Assembly: GCA_937910685.1 (NCBI GenBank)
Contig: CALEMP010000172.1
Span: 1 to 64,000, forward strand
Source: an uncultured bacterium
GTDB lineage: Bacteria > Planctomycetota > UBA1135 > GCA-002686595
Direction: 5' to 3'
DNA length: 64,000 bases
A program made the translations under genes and the position numbers. The notes beneath the pieces are model-generated. The model searched no databases. It had not been told where the DNA came from and was given only the letters and a program-made list of their open reading frames with translations. Below, piece after piece: positions 45,191 through 55,600 of the stretch (within the stretch, counting starts at the first letter, position 1; every line of letters starts with the position of its first letter).

Positions 45191-46586
45191 GAGACCCTCA
45201 GACAAGAACCTCCTCCCGGACCTGATTGCACAAAATCCGGCTCCGGTTGAGAAGCCTTCTCAAGAGCGTAGGCTTGTCGTCCGGTCACAAGTAGACCGGA
45301 TCATGGAGGTTTTTCTTCAACTGCTTCCATCCAACTATGTCAGTCAGGTGACCGGCCCCTTCTACTCGATGCAGTTTCAAGCGGTGGCCGAGAAGATTGC
45401 CGACTTTCAAATCACCGCTCAGGAGGTGTGGGCTGACACCGACTACGACTTCACCCGGTCGGAATTCCTCTATCAGCTCATCGGAATGTTGGTTTTCCCT
45501 GATGCCCGAACCGATGGGTACCCCGTCCTTGAAGGCGACCTCACGTACCGTACCTTCCTCAAACGGATGGTCGCCCTGCTCCTTCAAGGGGCAACCAAGA
45601 CGACCATCGAAGAAGGACTGGCACTTGTCACAGATGCCGACATCGAGATTCTGGAGCGAGGGTTGGTAGCCCGAGGTACCGTTGTACGGCGTCAAGATCC
45701 TGAGACAGGTGAATGGCGTGAGGTTCCCGGTTCCGCCTGGGGTGTGGACGACCAGTTTGTCTTTGAGATCAACGTCAGCGAACAAGGGCCAAATGGGGAC
45801 ACCTTTCCGATCAAGCCTTTTGTCCTCATGGAGAACGCCCGGATCGTCTTGAGGGCACTCAAGCCCGCACACACGATCTACGACTACCGTCACTTGTTCC
45901 GTGAGACCTTCGGGCAGCTCTTTGATGGAAGTGTCAGTTGGGAGCTGGATCAGTACTTCTATGAGGACTTCCGGCGTTTCTGTCTGGGTGCCAGGGCTAT
46001 CACAGGTACAAGCGGGGTCACCTGGACTGACCGTACTCTATTCAGCGACACCAGCCGGGATTTCGGGCAGGTGTCCGTAGGAGCCGCTCTGACCGTCACA
46101 AGTGGTACGAATGGCATTCATGCGGGTGGGCTTGAGGGGACGGCCCTCAGCACGGACAGACGGCACGTGGGGCGTTACACGGTCACGGACGTTATCTACT
46201 TCCCTGCTGGGGATGATGCCACCCTCAGAACCTACACTACAACCCCGACGGGGCTGACAGGCACCGCCACGGTATCCGGTGTGCTCATCACAGACACCAA
46301 TCAGGATTGGGCACTCGCGGTGGATGGTGAGAAGCTGACCTTCACGGAAGGCCCCAACGCTGGCACCTATCGACTCAAGACCGTTCAAGGAAGCTTTGGT
46401 GGGCCTGTTGGTAACGTAGCTGGGCCTGGGACGGTGGTTGCCATTGCTCCATCACTTTTGCGCCTGGATCGACGAATGAAACAGGCGACCTCGGGGCAGA
46501 GCTACGAAGTCATCGTAGATCGTTTGGGTATGCAGACCTCCCATACCGAGACTGGTGAAGATGCATCGGAGTTCTTCCTGCTCTAA
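45183..46586 (+). CDS. Baseplate protein, gpI-like with beta extension
   Basis: A 467-residue protein that overlaps the ParB-fold gene by 8 bp. The first 160 residues are mostly helical, with MQFQAVAEKIADFQITAQEV, then YRTFLKRMVALLLQGATKTT-IEEGLALVTDADIEILE, the pattern seen in P2 gpI / T4 gp7-type wedge proteins that follow gpJ. Residues 160-260 complete this region (MENARIVLRALKPAHTIYDY). Residues about 280-440 form two or three small beta domains (TWTDRTLFSDTSRDFG, VSGVLITDTNQDWALAVDGE, EKLTFTEGPNAGTYRLKTV) that may bind fibres. It is the last gene of the wedge block. Confidence 0.7.
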   Translation: MAKRPSDKNLLPDLIAQNPAPVEKPSQERRLVVRSQVDRIMEVFLQLLPSNYVSQVTGPFYSMQFQAVAEKIADFQITAQEVWADTDYDFTRSEFLYQLIGMLVFPDARTDGYPVLEGDLTYRTFLKRMVALLLQGATKTTIEEGLALVTDADIEILERGLVARGTVVRRQDPETGEWREVPGSAWGVDDQFVFEINVSEQGPNGDTFPIKPFVLMENARIVLRALKPAHTIYDYRHLFRETFGQLFDGSVSWELDQYFYEDFRRFCLGARAITGTSGVTWTDRTLFSDTSRDFGQVSVGAALTVTSGTNGIHAGGLEGTALSTDRRHVGRYTVTDVIYFPAGDDATLRTYTTTPTGLTGTATVSGVLITDTNQDWALAVDGEKLTFTEGPNAGTYRLKTVQGSFGGPVGNVAGPGTVVAIAPSLLRLDRRMKQATSGQSYEVIVDRLGMQTSHTETGEDASEFFLL

Positions 46587-46602
46587 CGGTTGCCCTCCTA
46601 TA
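46586..46602 (+). promoter_or_regulatory. Late promoter P3 (lectin-like fibre)
   Basis: ACGGT (46586-46590), six bases, CCTATA (46597-46602). Its first base is the last base of the upstream stop codon. It ends 28 bp before the ATG at 46631. Confidence 0.72.
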
Positions 46603-46630
46603 TGCCTGAAGAAGTGAGGGCGAACGCATT

Positions 46631-49600
46631 ATGGCTGAACTCGACCAAGAAGAAGTAGTCATACTTCCTGTACGGGCCACAAGCCTCACGGGAGACACCA
46701 TTGAGCTGTTCTTTAGCCAGGTGATGAATCCGGCCAACCCGGCTCTGCTCGATCCTGACTCCTACACCTTGACGGTGGTGTTTGGTGGGGCACCTGCAAC
46801 CATCGTATCCATCGTCGCAGGTGAGGAGGAGGGAGAGGGGCTCCGTTCAGTTGTCCTGACCCACACGGGTACCACCATCGGTGGCCTCTACGAGATCTCC
46901 AGCGAACTCCTCGATGAGAGCCCTACTTTCCTCACCAGAGGTACACCCCCAACCGCCACCTGTATTGTGGAGGATGGGGGGACGATCTGTTTCTCTTTCG
47001 ATAAGGAGATGCTGGCTCAACCTGACAGTGCAACGGATGATGTCAGCAGCTACCAATTCACGTCGGAACCTGCATACCCCATTGCACTAACACCGACCCT
47101 GGTAACGTTCCCAGCGGACTCTGACCCAACCAAGGTTCGGATGACCGTCCGTGGGATGACCTCCCTCGACTACACAGCTAGGATCGGCCCTGCGGACGCC
47201 ATCCTCATCAATGGTGCGCTACCTCCAGGAACCGCCATCAATCCCACAGGCGGCACCACAGCGGTCGTGGGTGCCACTCTGTCCACGACCAAGAAGGCCG
47301 GTCAGGTCTATGGGTGGACAGTGCCCGATGTCAGTGGGCGTTTGGCAGCGGGGACCACCTTCCGACTCGACTTCACACTGGATGCCAGCGCTGCGACCTT
47401 CGCACCCAGCCTCGACATCTATACATTGCCGGAACCCTTGACGGTGACACTCTCTGATGGCGACGTTGAGATTGCTATCACATTCCAGGTTGGCAGTGTT
47501 CTGGGCCAGGATGAGATTGTACTCACCAGTGGTGACTACACGGAGAGTGTAGTAATCCCCTGGCAAGATCAGGCTCATCAGGTGAGTCTGCTTCGGAATG
47601 CAAAGGCGGACACTTATTGCCTCTTGCTCGATGAGGCTCCCATCCTTGCGGCAAGCATTGCAACGCTCAATGGCGTCTCCTCATTTGGTCCCGGTGTGCA
47701 GTGGCAGTTCGATGGACCCTGGACAACCACCAACTTCTCCTTCGGTCCTTTGAGGCTTACGGCGAGCAGCACACTGTTCGGGATTGACTGGAACTTCTTG
47801 CATGAGGCGGCAGCGGAGTTTGAGGGTGACCCCTCCTTGGCACGGGATTGGTTGACGACCAAACGCGGTCCTCTGGTGCGTGGTTGGGGTGATGCCACAC
47901 CGGCGACCAGACATGATGTTGAGGTGAGGGTGAATGGCACGGCTGTCGAGGTGAAGGGTGTGAACCCTTACATCGGCAAGGTCTTCCTACGAGTCCCCAT
48001 CCCACTCTTGCCACCCGGTGACCCACAGGGGGGTGTTGCTGTAGACTATAAGTGGTTCGCTACACCCATCATGTCCATGACGGGCTTGAACACGGAAGGG
48101 CTGACACTCAACAAATACGACCGGGCAACCGGTCACCACGCGCCCCCTGCTCACGGTGAACAGCCGAAGAAACACGGGGCGATGGGAAGTCATCGCTTTC
48201 CCATGGGGGTGGTGCTTGGGCCTATCCCAAGGCCCAAGCCAAAACTCATCAGTCATCGCTACATGGGCTTTGAGCGTGCCTACTCAGCGCTTCTGAACTC
48301 ACCAACGACCTTGTGCCTGAACCAACCTCCTGGACGGGTGGCCGTTCAGGGGTTCACACACAAGACTACTTCAGAATCTGTGTCCTATGAGGCAACCACT
48401 TTGCCCGGTGATGCTGAGCATCCGTGGGAGGTGGTCGGCGCACCCGTTCAAAACCTGGATTACACCGCTAACTTGCTACTGCTGTCTGATGACAGATCGG
48501 GTTCCTTCAATCCGGGTTCTCCGCAAGTAGCATACTTCCGACGACCGGTTGCCCTCAATGACCCAGCCGCCATGCGGGTCGTTGCACGGTTGTATACGGA
48601 ACCGGGCTCAATAATTGGGGACGGTGTGTTCACCGGCGTCTCTCTAGGCTTCCATGACAACGACCGGCTCTACCTTGTCGGGCTTTTGACTATCAACGGA
48701 GTGTCCCACGTCGGTGTGCTGCTCGATCCAGACACCCCTCATTTGACAGCATCCTGGAAGATTGGTCCTACGGTTGTCGCAACAGCGGTCGCAAAGAACA
48801 AGCTGGTGTTCATGTCAGGTACCGTGCCAGAGGGTGCAAGATCTGGCACACGCTTGCAAGTCCTTACAGGGTTACAAACCGGGGTGTACACGGCAGAGTC
48901 AGTGGTGTGGCAGACGACAGGTGAGGTTACGATCACGCTGACGGACAACTTGCAAGGCTTAATTAATGCTCATGGTGGAAAGTACCCTGAAGTGACCTTT
49001 GAGCTAGACCACACGACGCCCTACACCTTGCGACTTGAGGCGGACTCGGACCAACAGACCCTTGCCGTGTCTTTCGCAGGGGCTTTGCGCGGGGATCTGG
49101 TGACGGTGGATGGGCTTCGGACGACACTCCCTTCCCCGAGTCAGTCCTCCCTGATGTTTGATACTTCCGGGAAGGGGGAAGTTTTCTTCGGCTCTACAAG
49201 TCGGAAGGCTACCTCCACCTCAGCCTGGAGTTTCGCACGCTACGCCGTGATGCCGGATCAGACATCCGTCTTGGGTCACGCCGTCGTTGTGAACGCGGAG
49301 ATGTCCGACCTCCCGGAAACGAACCCCGACGGTCTGGACTGGTTCACGGAGGGCTCCTTCGGGCGGTCCCTCATCGAAGCGGACGCTGACAGGTTGGTGC
49401 TTCGATCAGAGGTTGCCAGTGCAACCGTCAACTACAGTTGGGCCTACAAACGTATTGAGCCTTTCCTGATCCCGGAGGCCACCTGTGACCTTCGAACCAA
49501 GTTCCAGGTCGATACAGGGACACTGGGAGCTGGGGATGCCCAGCTGGTGGTGTTGGACGGGCAGAAGGAAGTCCGGGTCGTCAGCCTCCTCTATGGAGAG

Positions 49601-51898
49601 AACCTGTTCCCCAAGTACCGCGAGCTGGTGTCCTTGTCGTCCGTTTCAGCGGCAGGTATCCTCGACCCCGTTCTGCAAGGTTGGACACTTGGGGGCACGG
49701 CTGGAGTCGTGAGCGCTTCCACCCTCATCACGACAGGGTCTTCCAACTATAAAGCGGTTCTGGATAGCAGCGCCATGCTGGTAGGGGATACCGGTGGGCG
49801 AGTTGTTGAAGCAGCTTTCAAGGTCGTGTCACACACTCCTGGTGGTGGCTCGACCGGCATCCGTGTCTTCGGAGACGCCCTGAGTATCAGTGTTGGCTTT
49901 GAACTTCGCACCAACACGGTGGCCTTGATTGATAGTGTAGGGGCCATCATCCGGGAGTATGCTTTTGCCTGGGATGACCAGAAGGAGCACCTCTACCGGG
50001 TAGTTGTTGATGCAGATGCGTCCACGGTGGTGCTGACCGTGGACGATACGGTCATGCTCCCCGTAGAGGCATTGGGATCCTTCACTGGTGGGGATAATCT
50101 GTGCCGCTTCGGGATGTTCCCCGCTGGAGGCTCCACTGCGGTGGTGGAATGGCGCAGTGTGGCAGTGAGTGTTCATGCACCGGCCTCACTCAAGAGAACC
50201 ATCGGTGTTTACAAGGGAGGCGACTCCTCAGACATCAACAGCTATGAGCTTCCACGCCTGGACGCCTCAGAGGCTCCTAATAGTTCGGCCACCGGTCCTG
50301 ATATCCAGGAGATGGACTGGCGGGAAGACCTGGACCTGCGGGTTCTTCGTGACCCCTCCTGGGGTGTCACGGTCTATCGCCCGGACCTGGCTCTTCCGCC
50401 CTATTACAATCCAGAGCAGGAAGGCGTCGTAGGGTCCGGGTTCATCACGGAGACGGTGGAGCCCTCAGCGGGCTGGATCAATGTGGAATGGGCCAGGTTG
50501 CCTTACAAGGCAAGCACCTTTGGTTCTGTGACCTTCGGAGCACCTGATGCCACGAGTATCACGCAGCAGCGTTGGGATTATCTGAGGTACCGCATCTGGC
50601 GGCATCCTGTTGAGGATCGTCGTGCCCCCCGGCATATGGTGCTGAACAAACACAACATCATCACCAGTGGGGAACGAACCCGTGACACCAGCCTGGAGAA
50701 GGTGGTGGTCCAGGTACTTGACCGCACCAGGGTGACCCTCCGTCCTGCTCACATCTACGCGGATGAGGTTCTGAAGATCGAGGACGGTAATCAGCTCTTT
50801 ACCTGGCACGATTGGACCTTCGATCCAGTGTCCCAAACCGTCTCTTTAGGGTTGGATGGGACCGGTGCACAGCGTGAGTTCTCTACGTCCACGGCGAAAG
50901 TCACGGTGACCTTCACGCCAAGTGACACGGTGACAAGCACATGGCTTGAGCAACAGCCCCTGCTGAACAGCATCACCTTGCTCAACGAGGGTACCCCACC
51001 CTATCCGAAGAATCAGACAGGCAAGGCTACCAAGGAGGTGATCTTCGGAAGTGGGCTCAACGACCCTGATGATGTCCTCAACAACGACCCCGGCTTCAAC
51101 CTCAATGATCCGAAGCGTACCTTGGTCTTCAAGGATGACCAGTCGGCCATCTATGAGGATCTGACTTTCTTCACCCTGGATGACCAGGGTGAGAATCCCA
51201 TCGCCTCTATCTGTGAGGGTACCCTTTCCACTGGTCCATCAGGGTGGAGTGAGGCTGAGAAGAAGGCCACGGGAGGGCACGTCCTTGCCTTGTCCGGGTC
51301 TTCCTTCTGGCAAGGCCACTTCGCCCCACCGACTCCCGCCTTTGACCAATTAGGGGGCACTCCGGGCGCGCTTTTCATGGCGAGCGGGGGGAGCTTTGTT
51401 GGACCCGTAGTGGACGCTCAAGGCAACAAAACTGGAGCCGTGGTGCCTTTGGGTGGGTTGCTCAACAAGACCATCACCTTTCCATCAGCCCCCGTAACAG
51501 GACCAGCCTGGACGGGTCGTGGGCGTGTTCGTCAGCGTACCGACTGGCACATTCATCTCTGGGCGGTCACCGTTGAAGTGGGTGAGGCTGAGTTTCCTCT
51601 AGAAGAAACCTTGCCTGTTGCGGATGACACCACTGCACCTACCGGTGTGGTTCACGAGCTGGGTGCTGTGCAGTGGGTTACCATTGGGGCTGGTGACTTC
51701 TCACACATTGGTCCTTGGGGTGGTCTGCCTTCCCTCATTCCGGCGGCAGGGCAGGACATGACTCAGAGTAGTTTGCTTGCCGGGGGGAGTTTTACCACCC
51801 CCAGCGGTCTTCATGATCCTTTGCTCGGTATGGTTTGCCAAGGTGGCAACGTCCTTCCTGTAGGGGCTACAACCGTCACCACCGTCACTCCCTCCTGA
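46631..51898 (+). CDS. Large fibre/adhesin with Ig-like and lectin-like domains
   Basis: A 1755-residue protein with its own late promoter. Residues about 10-200 look like two bacterial Ig-like domains (IELFFSQVMNPANPALLDPDSYTL is typical of their A-B strands, followed by ICFSFDKEMLAQPDSATDDV). Three regions resemble concanavalin-A/laminin-G beta sandwiches: about 218-355 (TTFRLDFTLDASAATFAPSL), about 795-880 (LRLEADSDQQTLAVSF...FFGSTSRKATSTSAWSFARY) and about 1040-1185 (AAFKVVSHTPGGGSTGIRVF, YRVVVDADASTVVLTVDDTV). Such domains bind sugars, so host-surface recognition is likely. No hydrolase motif or chaperone domain is visible. Confidence 0.68.
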   Translation: MAELDQEEVVILPVRATSLTGDTIELFFSQVMNPANPALLDPDSYTLTVVFGGAPATIVSIVAGEEEGEGLRSVVLTHTGTTIGGLYEISSELLDESPTFLTRGTPPTATCIVEDGGTICFSFDKEMLAQPDSATDDVSSYQFTSEPAYPIALTPTLVTFPADSDPTKVRMTVRGMTSLDYTARIGPADAILINGALPPGTAINPTGGTTAVVGATLSTTKKAGQVYGWTVPDVSGRLAAGTTFRLDFTLDASAATFAPSLDIYTLPEPLTVTLSDGDVEIAITFQVGSVLGQDEIVLTSGDYTESVVIPWQDQAHQVSLLRNAKADTYCLLLDEAPILAASIATLNGVSSFGPGVQWQFDGPWTTTNFSFGPLRLTASSTLFGIDWNFLHEAAAEFEGDPSLARDWLTTKRGPLVRGWGDATPATRHDVEVRVNGTAVEVKGVNPYIGKVFLRVPIPLLPPGDPQGGVAVDYKWFATPIMSMTGLNTEGLTLNKYDRATGHHAPPAHGEQPKKHGAMGSHRFPMGVVLGPIPRPKPKLISHRYMGFERAYSALLNSPTTLCLNQPPGRVAVQGFTHKTTSESVSYEATTLPGDAEHPWEVVGAPVQNLDYTANLLLLSDDRSGSFNPGSPQVAYFRRPVALNDPAAMRVVARLYTEPGSIIGDGVFTGVSLGFHDNDRLYLVGLLTINGVSHVGVLLDPDTPHLTASWKIGPTVVATAVAKNKLVFMSGTVPEGARSGTRLQVLTGLQTGVYTAESVVWQTTGEVTITLTDNLQGLINAHGGKYPEVTFELDHTTPYTLRLEADSDQQTLAVSFAGALRGDLVTVDGLRTTLPSPSQSSLMFDTSGKGEVFFGSTSRKATSTSAWSFARYAVMPDQTSVLGHAVVVNAEMSDLPETNPDGLDWFTEGSFGRSLIEADADRLVLRSEVASATVNYSWAYKRIEPFLIPEATCDLRTKFQVDTGTLGAGDAQLVVLDGQKEVRVVSLLYGENLFPKYRELVSLSSVSAAGILDPVLQGWTLGGTAGVVSASTLITTGSSNYKAVLDSSAMLVGDTGGRVVEAAFKVVSHTPGGGSTGIRVFGDALSISVGFELRTNTVALIDSVGAIIREYAFAWDDQKEHLYRVVVDADASTVVLTVDDTVMLPVEALGSFTGGDNLCRFGMFPAGGSTAVVEWRSVAVSVHAPASLKRTIGVYKGGDSSDINSYELPRLDASEAPNSSATGPDIQEMDWREDLDLRVLRDPSWGVTVYRPDLALPPYYNPEQEGVVGSGFITETVEPSAGWINVEWARLPYKASTFGSVTFGAPDATSITQQRWDYLRYRIWRHPVEDRRAPRHMVLNKHNIITSGERTRDTSLEKVVVQVLDRTRVTLRPAHIYADEVLKIEDGNQLFTWHDWTFDPVSQTVSLGLDGTGAQREFSTSTAKVTVTFTPSDTVTSTWLEQQPLLNSITLLNEGTPPYPKNQTGKATKEVIFGSGLNDPDDVLNNDPGFNLNDPKRTLVFKDDQSAIYEDLTFFTLDDQGENPIASICEGTLSTGPSGWSEAEKKATGGHVLALSGSSFWQGHFAPPTPAFDQLGGTPGALFMASGGSFVGPVVDAQGNKTGAVVPLGGLLNKTITFPSAPVTGPAWTGRGRVRQRTDWHIHLWAVTVEVGEAEFPLEETLPVADDTTAPTGVVHELGAVQWVTIGAGDFSHIGPWGGLPSLIPAAGQDMTQSSLLAGGSFTTPSGLHDPLLGMVCQGGNVLPVGATTVTTVTPS
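48214..48239. repeat. 9-bp perfect hairpin, 8-nt loop
   Basis: GCTTGGGCC and GGCCCAAGC around TATCCCAA, inside the lectin-like fibre gene. A 7-bp hairpin (ATGGGAA/TTCCCAT) lies just upstream. Confidence 0.88.
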
Positions 51899-51906
51899 AG
51901 CAACGC

Positions 51907-51939
51907 AAGTTGCATTGGGTCGCCGGTAGCGGCCCTATA
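51907..51939 (+). promoter_or_regulatory. Late promoter P4
   Basis: CCGGT (51923-51927), AGCGGC, CCTATA (51934-51939). The six-base spacer is identical to P1, and AAGTTGCAT (51907-51915) is also shared with P1. It ends 30 bp before the ATG at 51970, in the 71-bp gap between genes. Confidence 0.75.
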
Positions 51940-51969
51940 ACCAGAGGGGGATAGAGACTGAGGTGTGTG

Positions 51970-52605
51970 ATGGGTCAAGTTCGTCGAGAACAGCTAGGCC
52001 GAGCCAGGGAGGGGATGAAGTTGGGAATGGCAATGCCTTTCGATGCCGCTTTCACGTCCCCGTACAAAGGGCGGCTCATCCTGGAGATGCGAGATGCTCG
52101 TTCAGATGAGCTTCTCCACTATCAGACGCTAGACAACATCATCACCAAGGATGCTGGTATTGCGTCCGCTGCTCACTACACGGGTGACCTGGAGGGTGGC
52201 CTGGTGATGCTGGCAATTGGGACGGGTGCCACGGGCAACCTGCTCAACCCGGATGCTCCTCAGAACACCCAGCGCAAGCTCAACAACGAGATCCAACGCA
52301 AGGGTTTTGCGAGCAAGCAATATCGCACAGCGCAAGGTGTGGCAGTCAGCTACTACACGAACGTGGTGGACTTCACGACTACGTTTGGTGAGGCAGAGGC
52401 AGTGGGACCACTCAACGAGATGGGGCTCATGGTCACGGCTTCTCAGAACCCCGCGTCGCAGGCCCTCATCGCGAATGGGCCAAACGACTACGATGCAACC
52501 ATTGATGTAACCGCCAAGGATCTCCTGGTGAACTACATCACCTTTGCGGTTGTTTCGAAGCCCGCTACGGCGGTCCTTTCGATAACCTGGCGCTTGAGCT
52601 TCTGA
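51970..52605 (+). CDS. Virion protein, probable fibre-attachment component
   Basis: A 211-residue beta-rich protein. The start at 51970 (ATG) follows GAGG by six bases; a GTG one codon earlier is possible. The sequence has PYKGRLILEMRDARSDELLH, a glycine turn LAIGTGATGNLLNP, then GEAEAVGPLNEMGLM and a C-terminal strand VLSITWRLSF. The GTG-x-T...LNE-x-GL...ITWRL pattern is common in phage tail or head-tail fibre-base proteins, often present in many copies, which would fit a strong promoter. Its TGA overlaps the next ATG (TGATG). Confidence 0.6.
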   Translation: MGQVRREQLGRAREGMKLGMAMPFDAAFTSPYKGRLILEMRDARSDELLHYQTLDNIITKDAGIASAAHYTGDLEGGLVMLAIGTGATGNLLNPDAPQNTQRKLNNEIQRKGFASKQYRTAQGVAVSYYTNVVDFTTTFGEAEAVGPLNEMGLMVTASQNPASQALIANGPNDYDATIDVTAKDLLVNYITFAVVSKPATAVLSITWRLSF

Positions 52606-55600
52606 TGGGCATCAAAGACCACCAACAGTACTTCGACGGCCTCAATCAAGCTCCTACTCAGGTTGAGAAGCAAGTACCCAACACGGTGTCCAGAAACCTG
52701 GCCACAGGGGAACGCTCCTTCTTCGGCATCACCCACGAGTCCGGGAAGGCAGTTCTCGACAGTGAGCTGAACTTCCGAGGTGAGATTGAGCGGTACGCCG
52801 ACTATCTGCTCCAGCGATGGAAGACACCCTCGGGATGGTTGCGGGGTCGAACCAACTTCGACAGTTATACCGACTTCACGGTCGAGACTGCGCCGGGGGT
52901 TTGGCTTGATGAGAGTGACCAGACGGACGTGATGAATGGTGGTCTCCGTGATGGGGATCATATCCTCGGTGACCGCACACTCATTGATTCCTTCCTGCTA
53001 CCGAAGATCGAGGCGGTGGTTGCTGGTATGCCGGTGGTGGTGGAGTACACCAACGTCAGTGAGCCAGGTCAGAACCTGGTCATCCTGAATCCTGCACAAA
53101 TCTACGACGGCACCAACCTCACGGTGAAGCGAGCCGACTTCGTGTTCCTGGAAGTCTGGAAAGCACTGGTTGCACCTTCTGTGAAGGCTTCCGGCACGGT
53201 TACCATTGACACAGGTGGCACGGAAGTCGGTGACACCGTTTCAATCAATGGCAACCCATTGACTGGGGTGGCGGCGGCTCCAGGTGTGGATGAGTTCCTT
53301 GTGGATGTTGACCCTGCAGTTTCGGCAACCAACATTGCCTCAGCACTCAACAACCCAGCCAACGACACGAATTTCGGAGTTGTGACTGCTCAGGCTACAG
53401 CTGGTCTGGTCACCATCAGGGCGGCAACACCAGGGGCAGCGGGCAACGCTATCCTGCTGGCGGTTGCAGGGGCCAACCTCGCTGCGAGTGGTGCAACCCT
53501 CGTGCTAGGTGCCGACCGGCCTTACAAGCCCGCTGACGCCCAGGATAAGCTCTTCCGGCATGGTAATGTGCAGAGTCCCGCTGACGTGTGGTTGGACGAT
53601 GAGATGACGGACTCCATCATCGACACGGAAACTACGCAGCGTGTGCAGGTCCAATATCGCATCCGGGTCACCGGCACCGAAGAAGCGGTCAGCTTCAAGA
53701 AGCACCCCGATGGGTTCTCAAGCCCAAGCGGCGGTGACCCCACGATACATGCACAGGGGGGACGGGACGCCCAGGTCAATACAGCAAACGGTGACAGTGC
53801 CGACTACCCCTTTGTGCCAGCGGACGGTGCAAAGGTTTGGGGCAAGTCCTCCGCTGTAGCCTTCGGGCATATTGACAATGGCCTCTGGATCTCTGGGGAT
53901 GGGAGCAAGCTTGCAGCACAGGAGCTGGGGACGTTGGATGGCTTTGTTTATGCCATCCCGCTTTGCTTCGTGTTCCGCCACAACAACGTCAGCGACGCTG
54001 CAGGAGGCTTCAAGGGTTGGGATCCTGCCAATAACACCAACGGGGCACCTACCTATGAGCATGACCTCTATGTTGGCCCAACGGGTACCGTACCTGCGGA
54101 CACCAGCGACCGCCCGGATGGTCATTTCTGCGATGTGATTCTTCAGGACCACCTGTGGGACGCCCGACGGCATGTAGTGTTCCCTGGTGTGGACCTCGCC
54201 TCCCAATTGCAATTTCAGATGCAGAGTTTGCTCGATGGCAGCATGCGTACGTGGGCTATCGACACGGCGAGCAAGCAGACGTTGGGGAATGGGTCAGGCG
54301 ACCAATCCACCCGTCCACTCATCTGCAATGAGATTGGGCGACATGCAGATGATGGTGGTGGAGGTGGTTTTGCCGGGGACACCACATGGGGCGAACTGAT
54401 TCGCAACTTTGACCACTTCTGTCGGCGGTTTGCAGACCAGCCGGTGGTGGAACGGGTGTGTATCGCGTTCTATCCGGGTGACCGTCAAACCGATCCTGGC
54501 GGGGTTGACCCACAACGGGTGTATGCTCCAGGAACAGCGAATGTCGGCAAGTACGTGGTCAAGCAGGATGACCCCGCAACTCCGGGAACACCGGCTGACC
54601 CGGATGGGTGGTACGAGGGGGACACACTGGTCCTCGACCTTGAAGAACTCAACGCGATGCTCCTGGGCGGTTTCTTTCATGGAGCTACAGGCGGGGGTGT
54701 TCAGCCCAGCGGTCCCGGTGACAATTCGGTAACCGACTTTGCTCCCCCAGAGATTGTCGTGACAGACGTGCTTGAAGCCTGGCATGACGACGGCAAATCC
54801 AACGAGGCTGCTGGGGTCAACCAAGTCGTCAGGTTCCGTGTCATCAAGGGTTTGGGTACCCCTAGGATGGAGTTGGAACTGGATGGCAATGTCACCCAGA
54901 TGAACGGCGGGGTTGACACCCAAGCGGACTATGATGCAGTGGGCTACACTGACGCTGCTCTGGCTGTCCATGCGGGTTCCGCCCGACGTATCTTTGTGGA
55001 GTTTGAGATCACCTATCCGGTGGGCGTAGGTCTGACTGACACCCCGGACCTTGAGGTCACACCAGACCCGGTCTATTGGGATGGGTTCACGGAGACGTTG
55101 CTTGGTCCTGGCCCGGTCATGCAGACGGCGGACACTCAACGGCCCCAGGACTATGAGGGTCTGTTAGCTCCGCGTTTCCGTGAGGGTTTCCGTGAGGTGC
55201 AACTGGAGTATGTGGCAAATGCCACGGACAATAGAGCTGCCCCGGTTGCCACTGCCATTGTGGACACCCTCGTCAGTCGGGACACCAAGGAGTTGTATTT
55301 CCCACGTCGGGTCTTCGACTCCGGTTCTGGTCCCTGGGCTGGGGGTACGGTTGTGGAAGACCTCTCTGGTGGTGTTGCGGTAGCAAGGACCATCAACACC
55401 ACCACGAGTGAGTTCGGTTCCTCCTCACGCAAGGTCACCCTGGAGGATGGGACTCCCCTAGCTCACAAGCAGTGCCTCTGCAACATTGAGTACTTCGCCC
55501 AAGACCCGATCCCGAATTCCGGGGTGGATGGTGGCGGGTATCAGGTAGGGGTTTATTTCCGCACCAATGCCCCTCAGACGGCGGGGGTTAAAGAGGGCAA

